A stretch of DNA of 36,479 nt from Glaciecola sp. (GTDB taxonomy: Bacteria; Pseudomonadota; Gammaproteobacteria; Enterobacterales; Alteromonadaceae): assembly GCA_029251505.1 (NCBI GenBank), contig JAQXDG010000164.1:1-36479 (forward strand), in the 5' to 3' direction. Positions within the stretch are counted from its first letter, which is position 1; every line of letters starts with the position of its first letter. The translations under genes and the position numbers were made by a program. The notes under the pieces are model-generated. The model saw only the letters and a list, made by a program, of their open reading frames with translations. It did no database searches and was not told where the DNA came from. Positions 36,412 to 36,479 of this stretch are shown one piece after another.

Positions 36412-36479
36412 TGGCCACTCTTTTTATACAGAATAATAATATTAATAATTTAACGTAATACTTGTACAAAGCCAATATT

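Overview
The window looks like a chromosomal stretch of an AT-leaning marine-type gammaproteobacterium, most probably in or near the order Alteromonadales (Shewanella/Colwellia/Moritella-like). I infer this from the conserved gene orders pdxB-asd-fimV-truA-accD-folC-dedD-cvpA-purF and cysS/ppiB-lpxH, the divergent yafS-like/gloB pair followed by mltD, the presence of miaE, and protein sequences close to the known gammaproteobacterial families. No phage, transposase, integrase or CRISPR array was seen.

Layout. 1-2180: an AT-rich left edge with a CheB-CheR fusion cut by the window border and a DUF3307 membrane protein. 2198-4095 (minus): a WaaE/KdtX-like glycosyltransferase and a membrane-anchored strictosidine-synthase/APMAP-like beta-propeller. 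4204-6281: an mscS-family gene broken by an internal out-of-frame deletion, a tRNA-Pro(GGG) on the opposite strand that abuts its stop codon, and htpX. 6306-7316 (minus): a zinc alcohol dehydrogenase. 7538-12595: a tightly overlapped four-gene ABC exporter operon (ATPase, double-length periplasmic adaptor, lipoprotein adaptor, MacB-type permease). 12630-14190 (minus): an intact mscS-family channel and dcd. 14352-16427: metG. 16440-19866: a YafS-like methyltransferase divergent from gloB, then mltD. 19925-22754: cysS divergent from ppiB-lpxH. 22788-24485: miaE (minus) and a Yip1-family membrane protein with a long leader. 24586-36411, all minus: an adducin-like class II aldolase, a MEST-like alpha/beta hydrolase, pdxB and asd, closed by a strong terminator; then fimV, truA, accD, folC, dedD, cvpA and purF, closed by a bidirectional terminator.

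How the genes work together. Most genes are housekeeping: nucleotide supply (dcd, purF), aminoacylation (metG, cysS, tRNA-Pro), tRNA modification (truA, miaE), envelope synthesis and upkeep (lpxH, accD, mltD, dedD, htpX, mscS), cofactors (folC, pdxB), amino acids (asd) and methylglyoxal detoxification (gloB).

The most unusual locus is the ABC operon. Its second gene encodes two adaptor modules in one chain, and its third encodes another related module as a lipoprotein. Two copies of each protein would supply six modules, which matches the hexameric adaptor ring known for MacA and the dimeric MacB transporter. Other points of interest are a C8 tract inside the CheB domain, the apparently recent microhomology deletion in the first mscS gene, and an operon pairing homologues of mammalian MEST and adducin with pdxB.
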